Source: Solwaraspora sp. WMMD791
GTDB lineage: Bacteria; Actinomycetota; Actinomycetes; Mycobacteriales; Micromonosporaceae
Reading direction: 5' to 3'
DNA length: 64,000 bases
Assembly (NCBI RefSeq): GCF_029581195.1
Contig: NZ_CP120737.1
Location: 1,860,001-1,924,000, forward strand
The translations under genes and the position numbers were made by a program. The notes under the pieces are model-generated. The model did not search any database. It worked only from the letters and a program-made list of their open reading frames with translations, and was not told the origin of the DNA. Positions 42,076-51,517 of this stretch are shown here, piece by piece. Position 1 is the first letter of the stretch. Each line of letters begins with the position of its first letter.

Positions 42076-42894
42076 TCAGTTCTGCAGGAACCCCTGGGAC
42101 ACTCGCGCCTCGGCGAGCAGCCGGGCACAGGCGGTCGGCTCGGATTCGGTGATGGTCGGTACGGCGTCGTCACCGGTGAGGCTGCGCAGGAAGGCGAGCT
42201 CGGCGGGACCGATGTGCCGCACTTTGCCGCTGTCGTGGACGACGAAGATCGGGTTCGGGGTCTGGGTGGTGCACTGCACGAGATACATGACGTTGTCTCC
42301 CGGGTCGTCGAGGTCGTCGATGATCCACCGTGGACGCGGTGGCGTCGGTGGTCGGGTCGCGGTGATGATCTGCGCCGCGCGGGCGACGATCGCCGGCTTC
42401 TGGGCCACGATCGCCGGGCCAGGGCACTGCGAGTGCCCCCAGTCGAATCCGTGCTCGGCACCCATGCTGTGGTGACCGAGTCCGCGTTCGAGCGGGCTGT
42501 TCGCGTTGCGGACCGGGATGCCGTGTTCCCGGTGCGAACGGGCGAGCAACTGGGCGTTGGCCTCCAGTTGCTGTGGGGTCAGCCGGTCCGGCAGAAAACC
42601 TTCGTTCTCGATGCTGAGCCACGTACGGTTGCCGGCCCGCTGGGTCCATGCCCGGATCTCGGTGTCGACCATCTGGGCGACCCGCCCGTCCTTGGCCACG
42701 ACGAAGTGCGACGACACCCGCGACGCCGGATTGCGTTGCCAGGCGATCGTGCCCTCGAAGTAGCCGGCGGCGATGTGTACGACGATGCCGTGGTGCTCGT
42801 CGAGCCGGTCCTGTGGCTCGTCGAGCGCGCCGGTGCCGTTGCCGCTGTTGACGGTGGGACCCCGCCAGGTCGCGAGATCGGTCCAGATTCCCAT
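42076..42894 (-). CDS. N-acetylmuramoyl-L-alanine amidase (Amidase_2/PGRP type)
   Basis: 272 residues from ATG 42894, AAAGGAGG eight bases upstream. Amidase_2 motifs: HHGIVVHIAAGYFEGT, SSHFVVAKDGRVAQMVDTEI, WLSIENEGF, and the zinc site GHHSMGAEHGFDWGHSQCPG with His and Cys ligands. After ~180 residues a C-terminal region (NVMYLVQCTTQTPNPIFVVH) resembles a small phage-type add-on. No signal peptide is seen, as in phage endolysins, so export or lysis dependence is open. Confidence 0.87.
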   Translation of the reverse strand: MGIWTDLATWRGPTVNSGNGTGALDEPQDRLDEHHGIVVHIAAGYFEGTIAWQRNPASRVSSHFVVAKDGRVAQMVDTEIRAWTQRAGNRTWLSIENEGFLPDRLTPQQLEANAQLLARSHREHGIPVRNANSPLERGLGHHSMGAEHGFDWGHSQCPGPAIVAQKPAIVARAAQIITATRPPTPPRPRWIIDDLDDPGDNVMYLVQCTTQTPNPIFVVHDSGKVRHIGPAELAFLRSLTGDDAVPTITESEPTACARLLAEARVSQGFLQN

Positions 42895-43354
42895 GTGGCA
42901 GGCCTCCTTTCCCAGCCGGTGGTACGTCGGTGGAGTCGCAGGTCCCGGCTCCCCGGCTGTCTGGACAGGGCCGGACACGACCGGTCGACCGGTCCGGCGC
43001 AGATGGGATCGTCTGGTGTCGGATCGACGCTCCGGTCGACACCGACGGGAAGGTGGGACCGACTCGCACCCGCCAGCCGGGTGGATCCGGATGCTCCGCC
43101 GGGTCACCGGCACCCACAGCCTGATCCACTGTGAACACCGGTCGGCCGGTCGGTGGCTCACCTCGCACCGGGCCCGTCCGACGGCCGGCCCGCCCGACCC
43201 TCCAGTGCCGTCGGCCCGGCGGCGGGGATCGTCGTACGGTGCCCTGCTCCGAGAATAGCGTGATCGACAAGCTTCTGACCAGCGTAAATAACTCAGAGTA
43301 TGCAAATCAAAGCAAGAGGTGGCGAGACCTCCGGCCAGCGGTGGAAGTTGCGCG
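42895..43354 (-). other. 460-bp intergenic region between amidase and CocE-type genes
   Basis: No gene-like frame. It includes the amidase ribosome-binding site and, at 43258-43320, a markedly AT-rich patch (GTAAATAACTCAGAGTATGC) in an otherwise GC-rich stretch; this probably carries the leftward amidase promoter, ~360 bases upstream of its start. No clear hexamers. Confidence 0.4.
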
Positions 43355-44998
43355 TCAGTCCATTGTGACCGGGAGCCGGACCGCCGACGGACGCTGCGGA
43401 TCATGGAAGATCCACCGCTGGCCGGCCTGCAACCGGGTGGCACGGCCGAGCGGTTCACCGGTACCGGGGTTGCGCGCCCACCGGGGATGCGCCCCGCCGC
43501 TGACCTGCAGCCGCAGCCGCTCACCGGGGACGAACCGACAGGCGGTCGGCCACAGCGTCACCGCGACCGGCCGTACGTCGGGGACCGGACCGACGACATC
43601 CCGGTCGACCCTGGACAGTCCGTCGCAGACGTTGAACGACCGCCCCCGCCGGTCGACCCGGCACAACCGGACGAAGACATCGAAGTACGGCACCGAGCTG
43701 CGCACGTACACCTCGGCGGTGACCGGGCCGATCACCTCGACCGGCCGGTCGAGCACCGCACTGGTGTAGGTCAGCACGTCGGCGCGGGCCTCCAGGACCC
43801 GGTTGTTCCGTACGCCGGCACGCTGGGCGACCAGCAGGGCACCGCCGAGCGACGGCGTCGGATCCGCCGGGTCGTACCGGTGCTGGTCCGGCTCGCACGC
43901 GGGTGGCACCGCCCGGTCCAGCCGGCCACCCGGCCACAGGTACCACGGGGTCGGGGTCGCCGGCGGCGGCCAGTCGTCGAGTTCGCGCCAGCCGGCACCG
44001 GCGACGTGTACCCGGACCGGGGGACCCGCCACCGGCTGCGACCCGTCGTCCGGCGACCCGCCTTCCGGCGACCCGTCGTCCGGCGACCCGTCGTCGAGGT
44101 GCGTACCGAAGAACCGCACCGCCTCACGCGCCGCGGTGACGAACAGGCCGGGGCTGCCGTGCGTCCACGGGCCGACCACCAGCCGGGGCCGGCGGCCCAC
44201 GGCACGCAACGCGGCGTAGTCGACCAACTGGGCGGGCAGGAAGATGTCGTGCCAGCCGGTGACCATCGACACCGGCGCGACCACCTGGTCGATCTCCCGG
44301 TCGAACATCCGGGGCAGCCAGTACGGGGCGGCCGGCCGATGCTCGGTCAGCCATTCCTGGAAGAACGGCACGGTGGCACCCGTGGCGACCCGGTCCGCCT
44401 CGGCCAGCGGCAGGTGAGCCAGACCGGCGACCAGTCGGGGCTGACCCCGGCGCAACTCCCGCTGGCGGGTCAGCCACGGCACCTGCTGGGCGGCCAGCAG
44501 TTCGGCCCAGGTCAGCACGGTGTCCAGCGAGAACGCCCCACCGGCGTAGGTGGAGTCGCGGGTCTGCGCGGCGGTGACGACGGCGACCATCGCCCGCAGG
44601 TCCCCGCCGCAGTGGGCGGCCGTGGCCCACTGCCCGAAGCCCTGGTAGCTGATCCCAAAAGTGCCCAGCCGCCCGTCGTACCAGGGCTGACAGCGCAGCC
44701 ACGCCAGGGTGTCCAGCCCGTCGGCGCGCTCGTGCAGCAGCGGCTCGAACACCCCGTCGGAGCCGAACGTGCCCCGGCACGACTGCACCACGCAGTGCCA
44801 GCCCCGGCGGGCGAAGAGCAGCCCGAGCAGCCGGATCGGCCCGCCCCGGCCGTACGGGGTCCGGATCAGAACGGTGGCCGCCGCGGCACCACCGGGTGGC
44901 GCGTAGTGATCGGTCCGCAGCCGCAACCCGTCCCTGGTCCGCACCGAAAGGTCACGGCGCACCCGGATCCGGCCGGGCCATCGCCGGTCAGCGGACAT
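43355..44998 (-). CDS. CocE/NonD-family hydrolase (X-Pro dipeptidyl-peptidase type)
   Basis: 547 residues from ATG 44998, overlapping the marR stop by 11 bases. TVLIRTPYGRGGP, CRGTFGSDG, the nucleophile GISYQGFGQW, then PVSMVTGWHDIFLPAQLVDY (Asp) and VGPWTHGSPG (His) form the CocE triad. A jelly-roll C-terminal domain follows from VEVIGPVTAEVYVRSSVPYF. The family splits esters or amides such as cocaine esterase and cephalosporin acylases. Between them lies a short DDGSPDDGSPEGGSPDDGSQ repeat, a likely flexible loop. Co-regulated by the MarR gene upstream. Confidence 0.9.
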   Translation of the reverse strand: MSADRRWPGRIRVRRDLSVRTRDGLRLRTDHYAPPGGAAAATVLIRTPYGRGGPIRLLGLLFARRGWHCVVQSCRGTFGSDGVFEPLLHERADGLDTLAWLRCQPWYDGRLGTFGISYQGFGQWATAAHCGGDLRAMVAVVTAAQTRDSTYAGGAFSLDTVLTWAELLAAQQVPWLTRQRELRRGQPRLVAGLAHLPLAEADRVATGATVPFFQEWLTEHRPAAPYWLPRMFDREIDQVVAPVSMVTGWHDIFLPAQLVDYAALRAVGRRPRLVVGPWTHGSPGLFVTAAREAVRFFGTHLDDGSPDDGSPEGGSPDDGSQPVAGPPVRVHVAGAGWRELDDWPPPATPTPWYLWPGGRLDRAVPPACEPDQHRYDPADPTPSLGGALLVAQRAGVRNNRVLEARADVLTYTSAVLDRPVEVIGPVTAEVYVRSSVPYFDVFVRLCRVDRRGRSFNVCDGLSRVDRDVVGPVPDVRPVAVTLWPTACRFVPGERLRLQVSGGAHPRWARNPGTGEPLGRATRLQAGQRWIFHDPQRPSAVRLPVTMD

Positions 44999-45530
44999 CG
45001 TCGCCACCGTCGGTCTGCCGGTCACCGCCCCGGGCGGCGGCGCGGACCTCGTCACGATGCGCCCGGGTCGACTCGCCCATAGCGGCCAGGAACCGGCGGA
45101 CCGTCTCCAACTCGTCGTCGGTGAACTCGGCCATCACCGCGTCGGTGCGCCGGCCCAGCGGCGCGAAGAACTCCCGGGCCAGCCGGGCACCGTCGGGGGC
45201 GTACCGGAGCCGGACCTTGCGCCGGTCGTCGGGGTCACGGTCGCGGTGCAGGTGCCCGGCCCGCTCCAGCCGGTCGACCAGGGCGGTGACCGAGCTGGAG
45301 GTCAGGTTCAACTGGGTGGCCAGCCCGCCCGGGGTGATCGGCTCGCCCGACTGCTCGGCGTCCATCACGGCGATCAGCGCCTGCAGATCGGTGGCGTGCA
45401 GGTGGTGCAGGGCCGCGAAGGCGTGACCGACGTGACCGGCCTCGACCGTGTACCCCCGCAGCCGGCGGACGATCTCAGCGACCACCGCCTGCCGGCCACT
45501 CGGCCGGGGTCCCCATACGCCGGCGTCCAA
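44988..45530 (-). CDS. MarR-family transcriptional regulator
   Basis: 180 residues if started at TTG 45530, chosen for the GGAGG seven bases upstream; a GTG near 45488 would drop ~14 residues. Winged helix: DLQALIAVMDAEQSGEPITP then LATQLNLTSSSVTALVDRLE, wing RDPDDRRKVRLRYAPDG. C-terminal helix FTDDELETVRRFLAAMGEST. Divergent from the MMPL transporter with an inverted repeat between, so it probably represses both itself (with CocE) and the transporter. Confidence 0.88.
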   Translation of the reverse strand: MDAGVWGPRPSGRQAVVAEIVRRLRGYTVEAGHVGHAFAALHHLHATDLQALIAVMDAEQSGEPITPGGLATQLNLTSSSVTALVDRLERAGHLHRDRDPDDRRKVRLRYAPDGARLAREFFAPLGRRTDAVMAEFTDDELETVRRFLAAMGESTRAHRDEVRAAARGGDRQTDGGDDVR

Positions 45531-45583
45531 CCGTCGTCCTCCGTTCCGCTGTTGTCGAAACCTTATCCCAGACCAGCTATAGT

Positions 45584-45612
45584 CTCGACCAACGAGATAT
45601 TCGATGGTCGAG
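45584..45612. promoter_or_regulatory. CTCGACCA/TGGTCGAG inverted repeat, candidate MarR operator
   Basis: CTCGACCA (45584-45591) and TGGTCGAG (45605-45612) are perfect complements. A nested TCTCG-N5-CGAGA lies at 45583-45597 and a -10-like TATAGT at 45578-45583. The site is between divergent marR and MMPL starts. Confidence 0.6.
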
Positions 45613-45679
45613 CTTTCTGTCGGACAGGTGCCCCACCCACCGGCGGAGCCGACCACCCCGGCGAACGACGAGGACACTG

Positions 45680-47872
45680 ATGGGCACCACAGTTGGCACC
45701 AGACTCACCGCGATCATCTGCGGCAGATGGAGCGCCTGGCTGGTCCTGCTCACCATGGCGGCCTTCTCCGCCCTGGTGATCGGCTTCGCCGGCGACCCCC
45801 GGACCGGCAACGACCCCACCGGGGCGCTCCCCGACACCGCCGAGTCGGTCCAGGTCGCCGAACTGCGCCGGCAACTGCCCGGCGGACAGGTCAACCCCGC
45901 CCTCGTCGTCTACTCCCGCGACGGACAGCCACTGACCGCCGCCGACGACGCGGCGATCACCGCCGACCGCGCGGCCTTCGCCCGCGACGCCGTCGGCGAT
46001 GTCAGCCCACCGGTGTACGCCCCCGACCGCACCGCCGCCCTGGTCGCCGTCCCGCTCCCGGCCGAGATCGACCCCGTAGCGCTCGGCGACATCGTCGACC
46101 GGCTCCGCGCGCAGGCCCGCGCCGACCTGCCCGCCGGGGCCACCGCCGAGATCACCGGCGGGGCCGGCTTCACCGCCGACGTCGCCGCAGCCTTCGACGG
46201 CGCCAACTTCACCCTGCTCGCCGCCACCGTCGCCGTCGTCGCCGCCCTGCTCCTGGTCACCTACCGCAGCCCCTGGCTCTGGCTGGTCCCGCTCGCCGTG
46301 GTCGGCACCGCCGACGTGGTCAGCAACGGACTCATCGCGATCGTCAGCCGCGCCATCGACCTACGGATCGACGCCTCCACCACCGGCATCGTCGACGTGC
46401 TCGTCTTCGGCGCCGGTACCAACTACGCCCTGCTGCTCATCGCCCGCTACCGCGAGGAACTCCGCCGCGTACCCGACCGCCGCCAGGCGCTGCGCCGGGC
46501 GCTGAGCTCCGCCGGCCCGGCGATCACCGCCAGCGCCCTGACCGTCGTGCTCAGCCTGCTCACCCTGCTCGCCGCCGTACTGGCCAACGACCGTGCCATC
46601 GGCGTCGCCGGCGCCGTCGGCATCACCACCGCCATGGTGTACGGCCTGGTCGTACTGCCCGCCGCGCTGTCGGTATGCGGCCGGGGGCTGTTCTGGCCGT
46701 TCATCCCCCGCCCCGGCCAGCCCGACCCCACCCGCACCGGGCTGTGGGCCCGCGCCGGCAACCTGGTCAGCCGTCGCCCCCGCACGGTGCTCGCCGGCTC
46801 CCTGCTGCTGCTGGCCGTCCTCGCCACCGGCCTGCTCGACGCCCGGATCGGGCTGAGCAAGACCGAACAGTTCCGGGTCAGCGCCGAATCCATCGACGGG
46901 CTGGCCACCCTCTCCCGGTCCTTCCCGTCCGGCACCGCCGACCCGGTGATCGTCGTCGCCGACGCCGCCCGCACCCCGGCCGTGCTGGCCGCCGTCGAAT
47001 CGGTCGACGGGGTGGCCAGCGCCCGACCCGCCGGCGGCGACGACGACCTCGCCGTCGTCGAGGTGGTGCTGCAGGCAGAACCGGACAGCACGGAAAGCTA
47101 CCAGGCGATCACCGATCTGCGGGCCGCGCTCGACGCCGTACCGGACGCCAACGCCCTCGTCGGCGGCTCCGTCGCCACGAACCTCGACACCCGCGAGGCC
47201 GCCCTGCGTGACCTGCGGGTCGTCGTACCCCTGGTGCTGGTGGTGGTCCTGGCGGTGCTGATCGTCCTGCTGCGCTCCATCGTCGCGCCACTGATCCTGG
47301 TCGGTACGGTGGTCGCCACCTTCTTCGCCGCCCTCGGCGCCGCCACCACCCTGTTCACCCAGGTCCTCGGCTACCCGGCGCTGGACACCAGCGTTCCGCT
47401 GCTGTCCTTCCTGTTCCTGGTCGCCCTCGGCGTCGACTACAACATCTTCCTGACCACCCGGGCCCGCGAGGAGGCCCCCGTCGAGGGCACCCGGCAGGGT
47501 ATGCGGACCGCCCTGGCCGTCACCGGCGGCGTCATCACCAGCGCCGGCATCCTGCTCGCGGCGGTGTTCGCGGTCCTCGGCGTCCTGCCGCTGGTCACCC
47601 TCACCGAGATCGGCATCATCGTCGGGTTCGGCGTGCTGCTCGACACCCTGCTGGTCCGGACCCTGCTGGTGCCCGCGATCGCGATGGTGCTCGGGCGACG
47701 CTTCTGGTGGCCCAGCGCGCTGGCCCGCCGACCCGACCCGGAGCCCGCTACGGCAGGCGGCGGCGCCGACCCCGACCCGGCGTCGGCGAGCGTCGGAGCC
47801 GGCCCAGCGCCCGCTGCGGCAAGCGTCTCTGCCGACCCGATGCCGGGCCGGCGCGCCGATACCGGAGGATAG
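45680..47872 (+). CDS. MMPL/RND-family membrane transporter
   Basis: 730 residues, ATG with GACGAGGA upstream. Two homologous halves: a first helix ([20 protein letters not shown]), an extracytoplasmic loop, five helices; then the same again (second set starts [20 protein letters not shown]). [20 protein letters not shown] and [20 protein letters not shown] are the paired MMPL signature (GxxxDY); the first copy has TNY rather than TDY, so one of the proton-relay Asp residues is Asn. C-terminal tail is low-complexity Ala/Pro/Asp. Exports lipids or drugs by proton motive force. Confidence 0.9.
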   Translation: MGTTVGTRLTAIICGRWSAWLVLLTMAAFSALVIGFAGDPRTGNDPTGALPDTAESVQVAELRRQLPGGQVNPALVVYSRDGQPLTAADDAAITADRAAFARDAVGDVSPPVYAPDRTAALVAVPLPAEIDPVALGDIVDRLRAQARADLPAGATAEITGGAGFTADVAAAFDGANFTLLAATVAVVAALLLVTYRSPWLWLVPLAVVGTADVVSNGLIAIVSRAIDLRIDASTTGIVDVLVFGAGTNYALLLIARYREELRRVPDRRQALRRALSSAGPAITASALTVVLSLLTLLAAVLANDRAIGVAGAVGITTAMVYGLVVLPAALSVCGRGLFWPFIPRPGQPDPTRTGLWARAGNLVSRRPRTVLAGSLLLLAVLATGLLDARIGLSKTEQFRVSAESIDGLATLSRSFPSGTADPVIVVADAARTPAVLAAVESVDGVASARPAGGDDDLAVVEVVLQAEPDSTESYQAITDLRAALDAVPDANALVGGSVATNLDTREAALRDLRVVVPLVLVVVLAVLIVLLRSIVAPLILVGTVVATFFAALGAATTLFTQVLGYPALDTSVPLLSFLFLVALGVDYNIFLTTRAREEAPVEGTRQGMRTALAVTGGVITSAGILLAAVFAVLGVLPLVTLTEIGIIVGFGVLLDTLLVRTLLVPAIAMVLGRRFWWPSALARRPDPEPATAGGGADPDPASASVGAGPAPAAASVSADPMPGRRADTGG

Positions 47873-47876
47873 GGTC

Positions 47877-49742
47877 ATGCAGACCCGCTCCGATCTCCGC
47901 AACGTGGCCATCATCGCGCATGTCGACCACGGTAAGACCACGCTGGTTGACGCGATGCTGCGCCAAGGCGGCCAGCTGCACACCCGCGCCGAACTGCCCG
48001 ACCGGGCGCTGGACTCCATGGACCTGGAGCGCGAAAAGGGCATCACCATCCTGGCCAAGAACACCGCGATCAGCTACGTACCCGACCAGGGCGACCCGGT
48101 CGTCATCAACATCATCGACACCCCCGGCCACGCCGACTTCGGCGGCGAGGTGGAACGCGGCCTGACCATGGTCGACGGCGTGCTCCTGCTGGTCGACGCG
48201 AGCGAGGGCCCACTGCCGCAGACCCGGTTCGTGCTGCGCAAGGCGCTGCGCGCCCGGCTGCCGATCATCCTGGTGATCAACAAGGTCGACCGGCCGGACG
48301 CCCGGATCAAGGAGGTCGTCGACGACACGTACGAGCTCTTCCTCGACCTGGACGCCGACGAGGAGCAGATCGACTTCCCGATCGTCTACGCCTGCGCCCG
48401 CGACGGCATCGCCTCGCTCACCCAGCCCGCCGACGGGTCGGTGCCCGACGACAGCGACAACCTGGAGCCGCTGTTCCGGACCCTGCTCGGCACGATCCCG
48501 GCACCGGCCTTCGACCCGGACGCGCCGCTGCAGGCGCACGTGACGAACCTCGACGCCTCCCCGTTCCTCGGCCGGCTCGCGCTGTGCCGGGTCCGGCAGG
48601 GCACCATCCGCAAGGGCCAGACGGTCGCCTGGTGCCGCACCGACGGCAGCGTGCAGAAGGTCCGCATCTCCGAACTGCTGATGACCGAAGGGCTGGAACG
48701 CAAGCCGGCCGAGGCAGCCGGACCGGGTGACATCATGGCGGTCGCCGGCATCCCCGACATCATGATCGGCGAGACCCTCACCGACGCCGACGACCCACGG
48801 CCGCTGCCGTTGATCACCGTCGACGAGCCGGCGATCTCGATGACGATCGGCACCAACAACTCGCCGCTGGCCGGCAAGGTCAAGGGGTCGAAGGTGACCG
48901 CCCGGCTGGTCAAGGACCGGCTGGACCGGGAGCTGATCGGCAACGTGTCGCTGCGGGTGCTGCCCACCGAACGCCCGGACGCCTGGGAGGTGCAGGGTCG
49001 TGGTGAGCTCGCCCTGGCGATCCTGGTCGAGCAGATGCGCCGCGAGCAGTACGAGTTGACCGTCGGCAAGCCGCAGGTGGTGACCCGGGAGATCGACGGA
49101 CGGATCTGTGAGCCGGTCGAGCGGCTGACCATCGACGCCCCCGACGAGTACCTCGGCGCGATCACCCAGCTGCTGGCCACCCGCAAGGGCCGGATGGAGC
49201 AGCTGGTCAACCACGGCACCGGCTGGATCCGGATGGAGTGGCTGGTGCCGGCCCGCGGCCTGATCGGGTTCCGGACCGAGTTCCTCACCGAAACCCGCGG
49301 CACCGGCATCCTGCACCACGTCTTCGAGTCCTACGAGCCGTGGTTCGGCGAGCTGCGGACCCGGCCCACCGGGTCGCTCGTCGCCGACCGCACCGGGGTG
49401 GCGACCAGCTTCGCCATGTTCAACCTGCAGGAGCGCGGCTCGCTGTTCGTCGAGCCGGGCACCCCGGTCTACGAGGGCATGCTGGTCGGCGAGAACTCCC
49501 GCGCCGACGACATGGACGTCAACATCACCAAGGAGAAGAAGCTCACCAACATGCGGTCGTCGACCGCCGATGAGCTGGAGCGTCTGGTCCCGCCACGCAA
49601 GCTGTCGCTGGAGCAGGCCCTGGAGTTCTGCCGCGAGGACGAGTGCGTCGAGGTGACGCCGGAGGCGATCCGGCTGCGCAAGGTCGTCCTGGACCAGACC
49701 GCCCGGGCCCGCTCGGCCGCGCGGCGCAAGCACCAGAGCTGA
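47877..49742 (+). CDS. typA: Ribosome-associated GTPase TypA/BipA
   Basis: 621 residues, ATG four bases after the MMPL stop. G1 [10 protein letters not shown]2 [12 protein letters not shown]3 [13 protein letters not shown]4 [10 protein letters not shown]5 in YACARDGI. Domain III/V and the BipA-specific C-terminal domain follow ([20 protein letters not shown]). EF-G-like GTPase that helps 50S assembly and stress adaptation. The close spacing suggests co-transcription with the transporter; a strong hairpin follows. Confidence 0.97.
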   Translation: MQTRSDLRNVAIIAHVDHGKTTLVDAMLRQGGQLHTRAELPDRALDSMDLEREKGITILAKNTAISYVPDQGDPVVINIIDTPGHADFGGEVERGLTMVDGVLLLVDASEGPLPQTRFVLRKALRARLPIILVINKVDRPDARIKEVVDDTYELFLDLDADEEQIDFPIVYACARDGIASLTQPADGSVPDDSDNLEPLFRTLLGTIPAPAFDPDAPLQAHVTNLDASPFLGRLALCRVRQGTIRKGQTVAWCRTDGSVQKVRISELLMTEGLERKPAEAAGPGDIMAVAGIPDIMIGETLTDADDPRPLPLITVDEPAISMTIGTNNSPLAGKVKGSKVTARLVKDRLDRELIGNVSLRVLPTERPDAWEVQGRGELALAILVEQMRREQYELTVGKPQVVTREIDGRICEPVERLTIDAPDEYLGAITQLLATRKGRMEQLVNHGTGWIRMEWLVPARGLIGFRTEFLTETRGTGILHHVFESYEPWFGELRTRPTGSLVADRTGVATSFAMFNLQERGSLFVEPGTPVYEGMLVGENSRADDMDVNITKEKKLTNMRSSTADELERLVPPRKLSLEQALEFCREDECVEVTPEAIRLRKVVLDQTARARSAARRKHQS

Positions 49743-49761
49743 CCCACGCCCCACCCCGGTA

Positions 49762-49806
49762 CGCGAAAAGTGGGGGCCGGCTACGTAGCCGGCCCCCACT
49801 TTCGCG
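49762..49806. terminator. Perfect 16-bp hairpin between typA and terC
   Basis: AGTGGGGGCCGGCTAC (49769-49784) is followed at once by its complement (49785-49800), flanked by CGCGAAA and TTTCGCG which also pair. Serves both convergent genes. Confidence 0.92.
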
Positions 49807-49817
49807 TCGATCAGCGA

Positions 49818-50816
49818 CTACTTGACGATGTCGGCGAGCTCCCGCTTGCGGTCGCGGGCCGACTTCGCCAGCGACGCCACGGTGGTCACGGTCAGCGTCA
49901 CGAAGATGAAGCTCAGCGACATCCAGATCGGGATGTGCGGTGCCCAGCCGACCGGCTCGCCGCCGTTGACGAAGAACAGCGAGTTGTCCGCCAACGCCTC
50001 GAGCACCAGCTTGACGCCGATGAAGCCGAGCACCGCCGCCAGTCCGAAGCTGAGGTAGACCAGCCGGTCGAGCAACCCGCCGAGCAGGAAGTAGAGCTGC
50101 CGCAGCCCCATCAGGGCGAACACGTTGGCGGTGAAGACCAGGTACGGCTCCTGGGTGATGCCGAAGATCGCCGGGATCGAGTCCAACGCGAAGATCAGGT
50201 CGGTCACCCCGATCGCGATCATCACGATCAGCATCGGCGTGAACATCCGCCGCCCCGCCTCGGTGACCGTGGTCAACCGGCCGCCGTCGTAGGCGCCGGA
50301 GACCGGCAGCACCCGCCGGCTCCACCGGATCAGCGCGTTCTCGGAGAACTCCTCGGCCGGGCTGTTGTGCCGCAACTGGCCGATGGCGGTGTAGATCAGG
50401 AACGCGCCGAAGATGTAGAACACCCAGGAGAACTGCGAGATCAGTACGGCACCGGCGGCGATGAAGCCGCCGCGCAGCACCAGCGCCAGCACCACCCCGA
50501 CCAGCAGGACCTTCTGCTGATACTTCCGGGGCACCACGAAGCGGCTCATGATGATCACGAAGACGAAGAGGTTGTCGACCGACAGACTCTTCTCGGTCAC
50601 GTACCCGGCGAAGAACTCACCGGCGTAGCGCCCGCCGGCCGTGGCCCAGACGCCCATGCCGAAGATGACCGCGAGCACGATGTAGAAGGTCGTCCAGATC
50701 GCCGACTCCCGCATGCTCGGTTCATGCGGCCGGCGGACGATGATCAGCAGATCGGCGATGAGTACGGCGGTCAGCACGACCAGGCTCACCAGCCATACCC
50801 AGGCAGGGATGTTCAC
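49818..50816 (-). CDS. TerC-family integral membrane protein
   Basis: 332 residues from GTG 50816, GGAGG upstream. About nine helices; family signature SLSVDNLFVFVIIMSRFVVP and the second acidic site GVTDLIFALDSIPAIFGITQ with two Asp in helices. TerC/Alx-type proteins are manganese exporters or metal partners for secreted proteins. The upstream yybP-ykoY-like RNA supports Mn2+ regulation. Confidence 0.93.
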   Translation of the reverse strand: MNIPAWVWLVSLVVLTAVLIADLLIIVRRPHEPSMRESAIWTTFYIVLAVIFGMGVWATAGGRYAGEFFAGYVTEKSLSVDNLFVFVIIMSRFVVPRKYQQKVLLVGVVLALVLRGGFIAAGAVLISQFSWVFYIFGAFLIYTAIGQLRHNSPAEEFSENALIRWSRRVLPVSGAYDGGRLTTVTEAGRRMFTPMLIVMIAIGVTDLIFALDSIPAIFGITQEPYLVFTANVFALMGLRQLYFLLGGLLDRLVYLSFGLAAVLGFIGVKLVLEALADNSLFFVNGGEPVGWAPHIPIWMSLSFIFVTLTVTTVASLAKSARDRKRELADIVK

Positions 50817-50889
50817 TCGGACCTCCGGCAGACACACGGCACCACCGTTGCCGGCCCGGCGAGGGGCGCCCGGACCGGTGGAGATGCAC

Positions 50890-51042
50890 GCAGCGGTGAC
50901 TGACGGAGGTCTCTTCCGCCACCGCGTACCGGCCTGATCGACCGAGGACGCGACGACCGCTGGCACCGGGTCGCACCGGAGAACCGGGACGACCGTGCTG
51001 ACGACGCCAGCGCGAAGGAGTACTCCCCTCCTTTTGCGCCAT
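50890..51042 (-). ncRNA. yybP-ykoY family manganese riboswitch (probable)
   Basis: On the minus strand, AAAAGGAGGGGAGTACTCC (complement of about 51020-51039) holds the conserved GGGGAGTA element of this riboswitch, and GAAGAGACCTCCGTCAGTCA (about 50890-50912) the second conserved strand with AGAGACC. The two internal-loop strands that bind Mn2+ are thus both present, with stems between, ending ~75 bases before terC. TerC is a classic target of this riboswitch. Confidence 0.75.
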
Positions 51043-51209
51043 TGTTGCCTACCGGGGGGCGAATGAACACACCGGGCCGGGGTGGGAGTGAGAGTAAGCA
51101 CGTCGCCTAACGGCGTCCTAGGAGGCTAGCTGCCTAGCGGTCGGGCCGCCGACGCGGGCAACCGGACCACCACGGAGAGCCGGCGAGACCGTGTGCCACG
51201 CTGACGACC

Positions 51210-51503
51210 ATGGTGCTAGAGATCGCGCTCATCGACGTCCATCCCGGCCAGGAGGACGCCTTCGCCTCGGCGTACGTCGCCGGACACGAGTTGCTGGCCA
51301 CGACCCCCGGCTGCCGCTCGGTCCGGATGACCCGGGGCGTCGAGACCCCGACCCGGTTCGTCCTGCTCGTCGAATGGGACTCGGTGGCCGCGCACGAGGA
51401 GAACTTCCGCGCCAGCGACCGGTTCACCCGCTGGCGCGACCTGATCGGCCCCTACTTCGCGGCGGCACCGGTGGTCGAACACTTCGTCGACGTACCGGCC
51501 TGA
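51210..51503 (+). CDS. Antibiotic biosynthesis monooxygenase (ABM) domain protein
   Basis: 97 residues, MVLEIALIDVHPGQEDAFAS start. ABM ferredoxin-like fold: TPGCRSVRMTRGVETPTRFV, LLVEWDSVAAHEENFRASDR. Dimeric; members act as small quinol monooxygenases or haem-degrading enzymes, but many have unknown roles. The UGT gene begins 14 bases after its stop, so the two are probably co-transcribed. Confidence 0.88.
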   Translation: MVLEIALIDVHPGQEDAFASAYVAGHELLATTPGCRSVRMTRGVETPTRFVLLVEWDSVAAHEENFRASDRFTRWRDLIGPYFAAAPVVEHFVDVPA

Positions 51504-51517
51504 GCCCGGCTGCTCCG

